A DNA stretch of 64,000 nucleotides from Lutibacter sp. Hel_I_33_5 (GTDB lineage: Bacteria > Bacteroidota > Bacteroidia > Flavobacteriales > Flavobacteriaceae): assembly GCF_007827455.1 (NCBI RefSeq), contig NZ_VISM01000001.1:2716001-2780000 (forward strand), written 5' to 3'. The translations under genes were made by a program, and so were the position numbers. The notes below the pieces were generated by a model that was not told the DNA's origin, made no database searches, and saw only the letters and a program-made list of their open reading frames with translations. Positions within the stretch are counted from its first letter, which is position 1. The number at the start of each line of letters is the position of its first letter. Below are positions 44,537 through 51,915 of the stretch, piece by piece.

Positions 44537-46138
44537 TTAATTTTTATAGTTGATTACTGCGTAGTTAACCATTTTGTACTTTATTTTCCCTTTTTGGTAG
44601 GGGATATAAAAGAATTCTAAATCTTGTGGTCTTCCATCATAAGAATCGTTATACCGATAAGAAATTGAAAAACTATTTGATTTATAAGGCTGTCCTAGTT
44701 TTTTTATAACATCTGATAAAGGGGCATTTTTAAACATTTTATTGTATTTTTTTCTTGCTTTATCCTGTTTTTTTTTAAATTTCTCCTTTGCCTTATCATG
44801 AACAATTTGTTGCTTTTCAGTTTTTCCTAAAGCGCCAACATTTTCGGTTTTAGCTTTGTCCCATAAATTGTCATATTGTGCAATTAATTTATCTTGCTCT
44901 TTTTTAGAACGGTACGTTTGAGTAAGTTTTAAATCATCTACACGAATTTTTATACTATCGGGTGCTTTTATATAAATAGTATTTCCAAATCCTTTTTCAA
45001 CTACTTTGTTTACCACTTTATTATTTAAAATGAAATAGACAGTATTTTGAATTTTCTTAATTCTTAAAGAATTATTTTCTCTTTCTTTTACAAGGTTGGT
45101 TTTTTGCCACTTACTAAATTTTGTTGATTTATCATTTTTTTGAACATCAGAAAACCAGTATCCATTTTGTGCATATGCAAGCTGTAATTTGTTTATTTTA
45201 TCTTTAATTACTAAACTAATTCCTTTATTTATTGTGCCAGACACTCTTTTTAAAGAAGTTGATATATCAAAATCTTGCATTGGATTTATTTTAATTTTGG
45301 ACCAAGTATGATAATAGGATTTTGAAGTATTATTAATTTCTAAAGCACTATCTACAATTTTATAGGTGTAATCTTTTGTTTCATTTAAGTAAAAACCAAA
45401 TTCATTCTTATCAAAAGAAGTATGTAATTCTTTAGTAATTGTGTCTTCAATTAATACGTTTTTACCTGTAGTTTTAGCGTCTATTAATTTTTGATATAAT
45501 TGGTTAGCATATTTTTCTTTATCATTTTTACTCATCTTTAGATATCCAATTTTTAGATATTTAAAAGCTACTTCAGACTTGCTACAAACTGATAGCCCAA
45601 CCTGATTAAATGATAAATCCATATTAGTTTTTACTAAAATTGGTGTATTATTAATTAAAAAGAAAACCTTCTCATTAATTTTTTGAATTGTTAGTGTATT
45701 ATATTCACCAGCGTTTATATAATCAATTTTATACCAGTTTGTATCTCCAATAATGCTACTGTTGTTTTTTTGTTTAAACTTCCAATAACCATTATCGGAT
45801 ATTCCAAAGTCATTATAATTTTTAGCATCATCAGTTTTATTAAATATTAGTGATAACAGATTGTTATTCGTTCCCGAAACTAATTTTAATGATGTTTCTA
45901 TGACAAAATCTTTTTTAAGATTGATTTTAGTATTTAGGTACGCCCATTTGTTTTTTTCAGACCTATTATTAAAGTATAATTGATTATCCTTTATTTCACA
46001 GCTATAGTTTTTATTATTAAACAGTTTCCAAGAATTGCTATTATCTTTAAAATCTTCTTGTATAATAGTTTCTATATTAACTTGTGCAGATACTATATTT
46101 ATAAATAAAAAGAAGAGTATTAAAATAGATTTTTTCAT
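44537..46138 (-). CDS. Exported protein with two LamG-like segments and BamE-like tail (paralogue A)
   Basis: A 533-residue protein, first gene of the operon. The start MKKSILILFFLFINIVSAQ (46138) is chosen to match paralogue B; the frame is open for 56 further codons, which look like leader DNA though an alternative upstream hydrophobic start exists. It has the same layout as paralogue B: LamG-like segments at about 22-195 and 225-395, basic linker and a BamE-like tail with VIKKLGQPYKSNSFSISYRY. The two share long identical stretches (RSKKEQDKLI, PDSIK, FFLINNTP), so they arose by tandem duplication. A minus-strand -7 box (TATTTTTG) is at 46223-46230. Confidence 0.75.
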   Translation of the reverse strand: MKKSILILFFLFINIVSAQVNIETIIQEDFKDNSNSWKLFNNKNYSCEIKDNQLYFNNRSEKNKWAYLNTKINLKKDFVIETSLKLVSGTNNNLLSLIFNKTDDAKNYNDFGISDNGYWKFKQKNNSSIIGDTNWYKIDYINAGEYNTLTIQKINEKVFFLINNTPILVKTNMDLSFNQVGLSVCSKSEVAFKYLKIGYLKMSKNDKEKYANQLYQKLIDAKTTGKNVLIEDTITKELHTSFDKNEFGFYLNETKDYTYKIVDSALEINNTSKSYYHTWSKIKINPMQDFDISTSLKRVSGTINKGISLVIKDKINKLQLAYAQNGYWFSDVQKNDKSTKFSKWQKTNLVKERENNSLRIKKIQNTVYFILNNKVVNKVVEKGFGNTIYIKAPDSIKIRVDDLKLTQTYRSKKEQDKLIAQYDNLWDKAKTENVGALGKTEKQQIVHDKAKEKFKKKQDKARKKYNKMFKNAPLSDVIKKLGQPYKSNSFSISYRYNDSYDGRPQDLEFFYIPYQKGKIKYKMVNYAVINYKN

Positions 46139-46222
46139 TTTTTTAGTAAATGAAAAAGCAGCGAAAAAAATGAAGAAAACGAATAAAAGCCGTTTCATAA
46201 GTTGAATTTTTTGGTTACAAAA

Positions 46223-46230
46223 CAAAAATA
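46223..46230 (-). promoter_or_regulatory. -7 promoter box for the CHAT/MORN/LamG operon
   Basis: Minus-strand TATTTTTG, 85 bases before the start of paralogue A; no -33 TTG at the expected place. Confidence 0.35.
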
Positions 46231-46290
46231 AAAAAAATATGATGTTGATAAAATACGTCATTTGCCGTATTTTTAAATGAAGATAAATTA

Positions 46291-46319
46291 TTGTTTTTAT
46301 CCTCAAAAAATTACCTTTG
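46291..46319 (+). promoter_or_regulatory. Promoter for purM
   Basis: TTG (46291-46293), 18-base spacer, TACCTTTG (46312-46319): full consensus. The TTG is also the first codon of a longer open frame, which shows that frame start is not real. Confidence 0.75.
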
Positions 46320-46338
46320 CAACCTTACAATACACAAC

Positions 46339-47517
46339 ATGAGTCAAGAAGTTTCTAAACGATACGCACAACGCGGAGTTTCTGCATCTAAAGAAGATGT
46401 ACATAATGCTATTAAGAATATAGATAAAGGATTATTCCCAAAAGCGTTTTGTAAAATTGTTCCCGATTATTTAACAAATGATGAAGATTATTGTTTGATA
46501 ATGCATGCAGATGGCGCTGGAACTAAATCTTCTTTGGCATATATGTATTGGAAAGAAACGGGTGATGTTTCTGTATGGAAAGGTATTGCGCAAGATGCGT
46601 TAATTATGAATATTGATGATTTGCTTTGTGTTGGAGCAACCGATAATATACTACTTTCTTCCACTATTGGACGTAATAAAAGTAAGATTCCTGGAGAAGT
46701 ATTGTCAGCAATTATAAACGGAACAGAAGAACTTATTGAAGATCTAAAAGGTTTTGGTGTTACGATACATTCAACTGGAGGAGAAACCGCAGATGTTGGT
46801 GATTTAGTACGTACAATTATTGTAGACTCTACAGTTACAGCACGTATGAAACGTACGGATGTAATTGATAATGCGAATATAAAAGCAGGAGATGTAATTG
46901 TTGGTTTAGAATCTTTTGGACAAGCAACTTATGAAACTGAATATAATGGAGGAATGGGTTCTAATGGATTAACATCTGCAAGACACGATGTTTTTCATAA
47001 ATATTTAGCCGATAAATATCCAGAAAGTTTCGATGCTGCAGTTCCAGAAGAATTAGTCTATTCTGGAAATACTAAGTTAACAGATTTAGTAGAAAACTCT
47101 CCAATTGATGCTGGTAAATTAGTCTTGTCTCCAACAAGAACATATGCACCTATTATAAAAGAAATTTTATCGAAGTTCAGTTCTGATACTGTTCATGGAA
47201 TGATTCATTGTTCTGGTGGAGCGCAAACTAAAATTTTACACTTTGTAGATAATTTACATATTGTAAAAGATAATCTATTTCCAATTCCGCCTTTATTTAA
47301 ATTGATACAAGAACAATCTAAAACTGATTGGAAAGAAATGTATCAAGTTTTTAATTGCGGACACAGAATGGAAATTTATGTTGCTAAAGAAGTAGCTCAA
47401 GACATTATTGCAATTTCTAAATCCTTTAATGTTGATGCGAAAATAGTTGGTAGAGTTGAGGCTTCAACAACAAAAAAACTCACTATTAAAAGTGAGTTTG
47501 GTGTTTTTGAGTATTAA
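46339..47517 (+). CDS. purM: Phosphoribosylformylglycinamidine cyclo-ligase (AIR synthetase)
   Basis: Closes the imidazole ring in purine synthesis (FGAM to AIR, ATP-dependent). The 392-residue protein, from MSQEVSKRYAQRG at 46339, has the AIR synthase blocks HADGAGTKSSLAYMYW, IAQDALIMNIDDLLCVGA, STGGETADVGDLV, GMIHCSGGAQTKIL and FNCGHRMEIYV. It is somewhat longer than the about 345-residue enterobacterial enzyme, as in other Bacteroidota. The last codons overlap a hairpin (47472-47503) that serves as terminator for the convergent lipoprotein gene; this stretch is duplicated at 49058-49105. Confidence 0.95.
   Translation: MSQEVSKRYAQRGVSASKEDVHNAIKNIDKGLFPKAFCKIVPDYLTNDEDYCLIMHADGAGTKSSLAYMYWKETGDVSVWKGIAQDALIMNIDDLLCVGATDNILLSSTIGRNKSKIPGEVLSAIINGTEELIEDLKGFGVTIHSTGGETADVGDLVRTIIVDSTVTARMKRTDVIDNANIKAGDVIVGLESFGQATYETEYNGGMGSNGLTSARHDVFHKYLADKYPESFDAAVPEELVYSGNTKLTDLVENSPIDAGKLVLSPTRTYAPIIKEILSKFSSDTVHGMIHCSGGAQTKILHFVDNLHIVKDNLFPIPPLFKLIQEQSKTDWKEMYQVFNCGHRMEIYVAKEVAQDIIAISKSFNVDAKIVGRVEASTTKKLTIKSEFGVFEY
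47472..47503 (-). terminator. Terminator of the 47519 lipoprotein gene, inside purM 3' end
   Basis: Minus strand: AAACTCACT, TTTAAT, AGTGAGTTT, followed by a T run. It lies within the last 15 codons of purM. Confidence 0.7.
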
Positions 47518-47518
47518 A

Positions 47519-47866
47519 TTACTTTTTTTTATAAGATGAATAAAAAACTGTTTTCCAGTCATCTTGGAAATCTGTAAAAATTAAATTATCACCAGAGATA
47601 GTAATTTTACCACTAAAATTTTCTGGATAAACTCCTCCAGATGTACCTCTTTTAATAACTGCTTTACCTTCAAACAAATTATTTTCTAGAGTAAAATAAC
47701 CTGCAATAAAAATATCATTATATTCGTATTGAAAATTGGTATTTATAAATGTTAGTGTTTTATCACCTAATTTCCAAGTTCCAACTAATTGATCTCTTGA
47801 AATATTATCTTCATTACTGCAAGAAATCATTGATATAAAAACTATTAAATAAATTATCTTTTTCAT
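47519..47866 (-). CDS. Lipocalin-like lipoprotein
   Basis: A 115-residue lipoprotein (lipobox ISC, about Cys16) with DQLVGTWKLGDKTLTFINTN, a strand-rich middle (GYFTLENNLFEGKAVIKRG) and a final DDWKTVFYSSYKK. The GTW motif and beta pattern are those of small lipocalin-like domains common in Bacteroidota. Its ATG overlaps the TGA of the preceding truncated fragment (47863-47958), and it is convergent with purM, one base apart. Function unknown. Confidence 0.65.
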   Translation of the reverse strand: MKKIIYLIVFISMISCSNEDNISRDQLVGTWKLGDKTLTFINTNFQYEYNDIFIAGYFTLENNLFEGKAVIKRGTSGGVYPENFSGKITISGDNLIFTDFQDDWKTVFYSSYKKK

Positions 47867-47958
47867 TTTTTATTATTTTTTTTAAACTCAATCCACTCAG
47901 TTTCATTAGGAAATGAACGTAGCTCACTTAACAGCGTTGTTAATTCATTTTTATTCAT
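47863..47958 (-). pseudogene. Truncated AlbA_2/Schlafen-type N-terminal fragment
   Basis: A 31-codon frame whose product contains LLSELRSFPNETEWIEFK. That is the beginning of putative DNA-binding AlbA_2 domain proteins (pattern ELRxxPxETEWxEFKxN), which are usually over 400 residues. Here the frame runs into AAAAAATGA, sharing its stop with the start of the lipocalin-like gene. It is best read as the stump of a gene lost by deletion. Confidence 0.6.
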
Positions 47959-48143
47959 TTGTCATATAAAAATCAGTTATTAATTATCTTTATTTCAGGT
48001 AATTAAGTGTTTGTTTAAAACGTTTAGTCACATAGTAATCACATAGACAAATGTATGAAAAAAAGATACTTTATTTAGAGAAAAATAAATATTCCTTTAA
48101 TTTTTCAAAACAAAATCAATTTAAAAAAAAGACATTTTGTGTA

Positions 48144-48638
48144 CTAACTATTCACTAAATCTTTAGTTTTGTCTTGGTTTAAACCTTTTTCATTTAATGT
48201 AATATTGTGTTCTAAATAGGCTTTAAGATTGGCAAGCCAAAAAGTCCAACCTGTAGAACAACCTACATAAAACTCCATTTTACTTTTATCATCTGTAGGA
48301 ATATTATCTTGCGTTAAAACTACCTCTGTGCAATTCTGGGCTTCATTTAATTGCACATGTACATTGCCTGCACTACCAAAGCTAAACGAAAGAACATCTT
48401 TGTGGTTTGTAGTTAAAATCTCACCACTCTCTGTTGATTTCCAATTATACCACTTCCAAATAAATGTATCTCCTTTTTGAATTAATTCATTTAGATTTCT
48501 TGTCTTTAAGCCATCGCTATAATCAGCTTTTTCTAAAAGCCATTTTTCAATTCCTGCTTTTGTAGCCCAACATTTAAAAACATCTTCAACAGGTTTATTT
48601 ATTGAAATCCTTTTTATAAATTTAGTCCAATCTTGCAT
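48144..48638 (-). CDS. SRPBCC (AHSA1/START-like) domain protein
   Basis: A 164-residue protein with the AHSA1 layout: ISINKPVEDVFKCWATKAGIEKWLLEKA at the start, TGEILTTNHKD-like and VLSFSFGSAG strands, TEVVLTQDNIP and a C-terminal helix with CSTGWTFWLANLKAYLEH. This fold binds hydrophobic ligands; family members are cytoplasmic and of varied or unknown role. No neighbours explain it; it lies in the rearranged region between purM and prfA. Confidence 0.85.
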   Translation of the reverse strand: MQDWTKFIKRISINKPVEDVFKCWATKAGIEKWLLEKADYSDGLKTRNLNELIQKGDTFIWKWYNWKSTESGEILTTNHKDVLSFSFGSAGNVHVQLNEAQNCTEVVLTQDNIPTDDKSKMEFYVGCSTGWTFWLANLKAYLEHNITLNEKGLNQDKTKDLVNS

Positions 48639-48650
48639 AGTAAAGAAGTT

Positions 48651-49053
48651 TTAATTAGTGTTTAATTTATCAAATATAAAATCAATTTTAAAATCTGGAT
48701 TAGCAACTTCTGCTTTTAATTGTTTCTTTTCTAACGAATAGGTTATCTTCTTAGGAAACTCATTTTTTGGATTTTCAGCAATAAAAGAAGAATCAGTTTG
48801 TTGAGTAAATTTAAATAGAGTAGGAGAATCATTAACATCTTCAACCTTTAAAAATAAAGTGTCTTTTAAATTAATGATACTCAGAATTTCTTTAAAAGTA
48901 GTGTCTTTTTCTTTTATGTTAATTCCTGAACCTGTAAAATTTTTATGCCAAGTTTCAAAGGTTGTCTTCCTTCTTTTCCATTAATTCGTATCCAATCACC
49001 AATTAAAAACGAAGGTTTTTTTATTTCAGGCTTTTTAGTTTTACAAGAAATTA
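48651..49053 (-). pseudogene. Frameshifted, 5'-truncated duplicate of the 49320 lipoprotein gene
   Basis: About 400 bases are over 90% identical to the gene at 49320-49760. A single base is missing near 48966 (GTTGTCTTCC versus GTTGTACTTCC in the intact gene, plus strand), shifting the frame after GKEG. The similarity stops at about 49054, within the signal peptide, where the sequence runs into a second copy of the purM 3' end. The C-terminal 108 codons remain readable in the shifted frame and end at TAA 48651. Confidence 0.85.
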
Positions 49054-49057
49054 AAAT

Positions 49058-49105
49058 AAAAAAAACTCACTATTAAAAGTGAGTTTGGATTTTTGACTAT
49101 TAAAC
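49058..49105. repeat. Duplicate of purM 3' end with terminator hairpin
   Basis: AAAAAACTCACTATTAAAAG and the following bases repeat 47472-47518 with two or three differences, including the TTTTTGA(G/C)TATTAAA end. The hairpin now serves as terminator of the small lipoprotein gene at 49108 (minus strand). Confidence 0.85.
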
Positions 49106-49107
49106 TC

Positions 49108-49257
49108 TTAAAAACAATTTGTTGGTACATCAAAACAAGTTTTACTACCGTCAGGTCGATTGAAACAATTCTGTTTTGTTTCACAAGTATTTTCTTCTGG
49201 AGTACAAGATGAAATAATCACTAAGAACACTACTAATATTAAATATTTAATTTTCAT
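49108..49257 (-). CDS. Small cysteine-rich lipoprotein
   Basis: A 49-residue frame, ATG 49257 to TAA 49108: signal peptide with lipobox VIISSC (Cys18), then a mature part of 32 residues with five cysteines including the lipidated one (TCETKQNCF, KTCFDVPTNCF). The spacing suggests disulfides or metal binding. A terminator hairpin follows directly. No family recognised. Confidence 0.6.
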   Translation of the reverse strand: MKIKYLILVVFLVIISSCTPEENTCETKQNCFNRPDGSKTCFDVPTNCF

Positions 49258-49319
49258 ATTATATTTTTTTAAGTTAATACCTCAAATATTTTACATTGAA
49301 ATTGATAAGGTAAATGTAA

Positions 49320-49760
49320 TTAGTTTTTTATTTTTTCAAAAACAAAATCAATTTTAAAATCTGGATTAGCAACTTCTGCTTTTAATTGTTTCTTTTCTAA
49401 CCAATAGGTTATCTTTTTCGGAAATTCATTTTTTGGATTTTCAGCAATAAAAGAAGAATCAGTTTGTTGAGTAAATTTAAATAGAGTTGGAGATTCATTT
49501 ACACCTTCAACTTTTAAAAATATGGTGTCTTTTAAATTAATGATACTCAGAATTTCTTTAAAAGTAGTGTCTTTTTCTTTTATAGTAATTCCTGAACCTG
49601 TAAAATTTTTATGCCAAGTTTCAAAGGTTGTACTTCCTTCTTTTCCATTAATTCGTATCCAATCACCAATTAAAAACGAAGGTTTTTTTATTTCAGGCTT
49701 TTTAGTTTTACAAGAAATTAATAGAAAAAAGGAGAAAATTATTAAGAGTGTGTTTTTCAT
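49320..49760 (-). CDS. DUF6265-like lipoprotein
   Basis: A 146-residue lipoprotein (lipobox LLISC, Cys17) with LIGDWIRINGKEG, TTFETWHKNFTGSGITIKEKD, LFKFTQQTDSSFIAENPKNE and FPKKITYWLEKKQLKAEV. The order GDW, E-x-W, F-x-NP-x-x-x-FP-x-x-I-x-Y is that of DUF6265 proteins, beta-rich domains of unknown function. Its ATG overlaps the stop of the ABC ATPase gene by 4 bases, so it is coupled to that transporter. A frameshifted copy lies at 48651-49053. Confidence 0.7.
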   Translation of the reverse strand: MKNTLLIIFSFFLLISCKTKKPEIKKPSFLIGDWIRINGKEGSTTFETWHKNFTGSGITIKEKDTTFKEILSIINLKDTIFLKVEGVNESPTLFKFTQQTDSSFIAENPKNEFPKKITYWLEKKQLKAEVANPDFKIDFVFEKIKN

Positions 49761-50413
49761 AAATCGTTTATATAGTTATGCTGAATTAATTCTTTTTTAG
49801 ATTTAATTAATCTACTCCAACCATCTTTTAATAAGTAAAGGTCATCCGAAACTTCTAAAATCTCTTTATATAAATGATCGGTAATTATAATTATTTTATG
49901 TTTCTTTTCTATATCTAAAATTTCTTTAATTTTATTAATATACAAGGGTGAAAGATGTGAAAAAGGTTCATCTAACATAACAATCTTAGCTTTAGATCTA
50001 AGAATTATATAAGTTTCAATTAATCTTCTTTCTCCACCAGAAAATTGATAAATAGCATTGTTTATTTGTGCTTTAAAACTCGGGAAATCAATTAAGAAAT
50101 TTTCTAATGAAGTATTAAATAAAGCAAACCCTTTTTTTAGTGATAATGTTTTTTTTAAAATATGAAACTGTGGCAAAAACTTAATAATCCCTTTTTTATA
50201 TAATGGTTTTAAAATAGGGGTGTTATTAATACGTGTTAGTTTATTTTTAGGTGTTAATTCACCAAAAATAATTCTTAATAAAGATGTTTTTCCGCATCCA
50301 TTACTGCCTAGTACTCCTGTAACTTTACCTTCCTCAGCTTTAAAATAAATAGCTTTTAGAATTTCTATTTTTCCGAAATTTAATTCAATGTTATCAATTT
50401 CTAAAACATCCAT
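49757..50413 (-). CDS. ABC transporter ATP-binding protein
   Basis: A 218-residue ATPase: Walker A GSNGCGKTSLL (residues 36-46), Q-loop near KFLPQ, signature FSGGERR, Walker B IVMLDEPF with D-loop SHLSP and H-loop TDH. It is LptB/CcmA-like in size, with no fused membrane domain. It overlaps the upstream membrane gene by 13 bases and the downstream lipoprotein gene by 4, making a compact operon. Substrate and direction of transport unknown. Confidence 0.85.
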   Translation of the reverse strand: MDVLEIDNIELNFGKIEILKAIYFKAEEGKVTGVLGSNGCGKTSLLRIIFGELTPKNKLTRINNTPILKPLYKKGIIKFLPQFHILKKTLSLKKGFALFNTSLENFLIDFPSFKAQINNAIYQFSGGERRLIETYIILRSKAKIVMLDEPFSHLSPLYINKIKEILDIEKKHKIIIITDHLYKEILEVSDDLYLLKDGWSRLIKSKKELIQHNYINDL

Positions 50414-50694
50414 TTAATATACATATTTACAATTGTTAAAATGATTATGTTTAGAAAAAAGGTAAAAGAATAAAGCTTAATTTGAGTAAGTCCTAAATTA
50501 AAATAGAGGTACAGATTTTTATTTTTTGGGTCGTTAATATATCGTTGATATAGCCAAAGCAATAATGTAGTAGAAATTAATATAAAAAAAGCTAAGGGCA
50601 TCGCTTTAAACTTTAGTAAGGTAAAAAGGGCTAACCCCAAAGGAGGAAAAAACATGTTCTTATAAAAAAGAAAATAAAGTTTAAGCGTTTTCAT
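50401..50694 (-). CDS. Small membrane protein, probable partner of the ABC ATPase
   Basis: A 97-residue protein with three hydrophobic segments (NMFFPPLGLALFTLLKF, AFFILISTTLLLWLYQRYI, LYSFTFFLNIIILTIVNMYI). The start at 50694 is chosen because an in-frame TTG at 50718 is part of the -7 box TATATTTG (50716-50723). It overlaps the ATPase gene by 13 bases. At this size it would be an unusually small ABC membrane subunit; it might need to form oligomers, which is inference. Confidence 0.6.
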   Translation of the reverse strand: MKTLKLYFLFYKNMFFPPLGLALFTLLKFKAMPLAFFILISTTLLLWLYQRYINDPKNKNLYLYFNLGLTQIKLYSFTFFLNIIILTIVNMYIKWMF

Positions 50695-50715
50695 AGAATT
50701 TGTTGCCTTTAAAAT

Positions 50716-50723
50716 CAAATATA
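50716..50723 (-). promoter_or_regulatory. -7 promoter box for the small ABC operon
   Basis: Minus-strand TATATTTG, 22 bases before the start at 50694. Confidence 0.5.
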
Positions 50724-50760
50724 CATCAAATCAATTATAAAAACTTTCCGATAAAAATTG

Positions 50761-50768
50761 TAAATTCG
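50761..50768 (+). promoter_or_regulatory. -7 promoter box for prfA
   Basis: TAAATTCG, close to TANNTTTG, 23 bases before the prfA ATG. Confidence 0.4.
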
Positions 50769-50790
50769 CATTCCAAGAAATGAATTCCCA

Positions 50791-51867
50791 ATGTTAGATA
50801 AAATAAAAATTGTAAAGCAACGTTTTGATGAGGTTTCGGATTTAATTATCCAGCCAGATATTATTACAAATCAAAAACGTTACGTACAATTAAATAAAGA
50901 ATATAAAGATTTAGGTAAGGTTGTAGAAAGAGGTAATGAGTATGAAACGTTACTAAATAATATTGCTGAAGCTAAAGAAATTATTTCTGACGGTTCTGAC
51001 GCAGAAATGGTAGAAATGGCTAAGATGGAAATGGATGAAGCTAATGCTAGAATTCCAGTTTTAGAAGACGAAATTAAATTCTTGTTAATTCCTAAAGACC
51101 CAGAAGATTCTAAAAATGCAGTTGTAGAATTACGTGCCGGAACTGGAGGTGATGAGGCTAGTATTTTTGCTGGAGATTTGTTTAGAATGTATACTAAATA
51201 TTGTGAAGGTAGAGGTTGGAAAGTTTCTACTGTAGATTATTCTGAAGGAACAAATGGGGGATTTAAAGAAATTCAGTTTGAAGTTACTGGTGATGATGTG
51301 TATGGAACGTTAAAATTTGAAGCGGGTGTTCACCGCGTACAACGTGTACCACAAACTGAAACACAAGGTAGAGTGCATACTTCTGCAGCAACTTGTATGG
51401 TTTTTCCAGAAGCAGAAGAGTTTGATGTAGAAATTAATCCAAAAGAGGTGAGAATCGATTTTTTCTGTTCATCAGGTCCAGGAGGTCAGTCTGTAAATAC
51501 AACTTATTCTGCGGTGCGTTTAACACATATTCCAACAGGTTTGGTAGCACAATGTCAAGATCAAAAAAGTCAACATAAAAATAAAGAGAAAGCATTTAAA
51601 GTATTACGTTCTCGTTTATATGATTTAGAATTGGCGAAAAAGCAAGCAGAAGATGCTGCAAAAAGAGGTACTATGGTTACTTCTGGAGATAGATCAGCAA
51701 AAATTAGAACGTATAATTATCCACAAGGAAGAGTTACTGATCATAGAATTGGCTTAACTTTATATGATTTAGCTAATATTGTAAATGGTGATGTTCAGAA
51801 AATTATAGACGAACTAATGTTGGCAGAAAACACGTCAAAATTAAAAGAACTTAGTGACGGTTTTTAA
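50791..51867 (+). CDS. prfA: Peptide chain release factor 1
   Basis: Recognises UAA and UAG and releases the finished peptide. 358 residues. The class I tripeptide here is PQT in [17 protein letters not shown], the PxT form that marks RF1 (RF2 has SPF); the GGQ catalytic motif lies at about residues 230-235 in [16 protein letters not shown]. The coiled-coil N-terminus and the [16 protein letters not shown] block are standard. No programmed frameshift is present, as expected for RF1. Monocistronic, divergent from the ABC operon. Confidence 0.97.
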   Translation: MLDKIKIVKQRFDEVSDLIIQPDIITNQKRYVQLNKEYKDLGKVVERGNEYETLLNNIAEAKEIISDGSDAEMVEMAKMEMDEANARIPVLEDEIKFLLIPKDPEDSKNAVVELRAGTGGDEASIFAGDLFRMYTKYCEGRGWKVSTVDYSEGTNGGFKEIQFEVTGDDVYGTLKFEAGVHRVQRVPQTETQGRVHTSAATCMVFPEAEEFDVEINPKEVRIDFFCSSGPGGQSVNTTYSAVRLTHIPTGLVAQCQDQKSQHKNKEKAFKVLRSRLYDLELAKKQAEDAAKRGTMVTSGDRSAKIRTYNYPQGRVTDHRIGLTLYDLANIVNGDVQKIIDELMLAENTSKLKELSDGF

Positions 51868-51870
51868 TTG

Positions 51871-51900
51871 TCATATTCCTGTGAAAGCAGGAATCTTATA
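51871..51900. repeat. REP-like hairpin downstream of prfA
   Basis: ATTCCTG-TGAAAG-CAGGAAT (51875-51894), preceded by GTC and followed by CTTAT. It resembles the TCATTCCTGCGAAAGCAGGA-type intergenic hairpin I know from many bacteria including flavobacteria. It may also act as prfA 3' hairpin; no T run follows. Confidence 0.5.
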
Positions 51901-51915
51901 AAATTAAAACCTTAA

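Noticed and set aside
38284-46138. Antiphage CHAT/gasdermin or Craspase-type defence system
   Set aside because: All four proteins carry signal peptides, and no gasdermin, Cas7-11 or reverse-transcriptase-like gene is present; an envelope role fits better.
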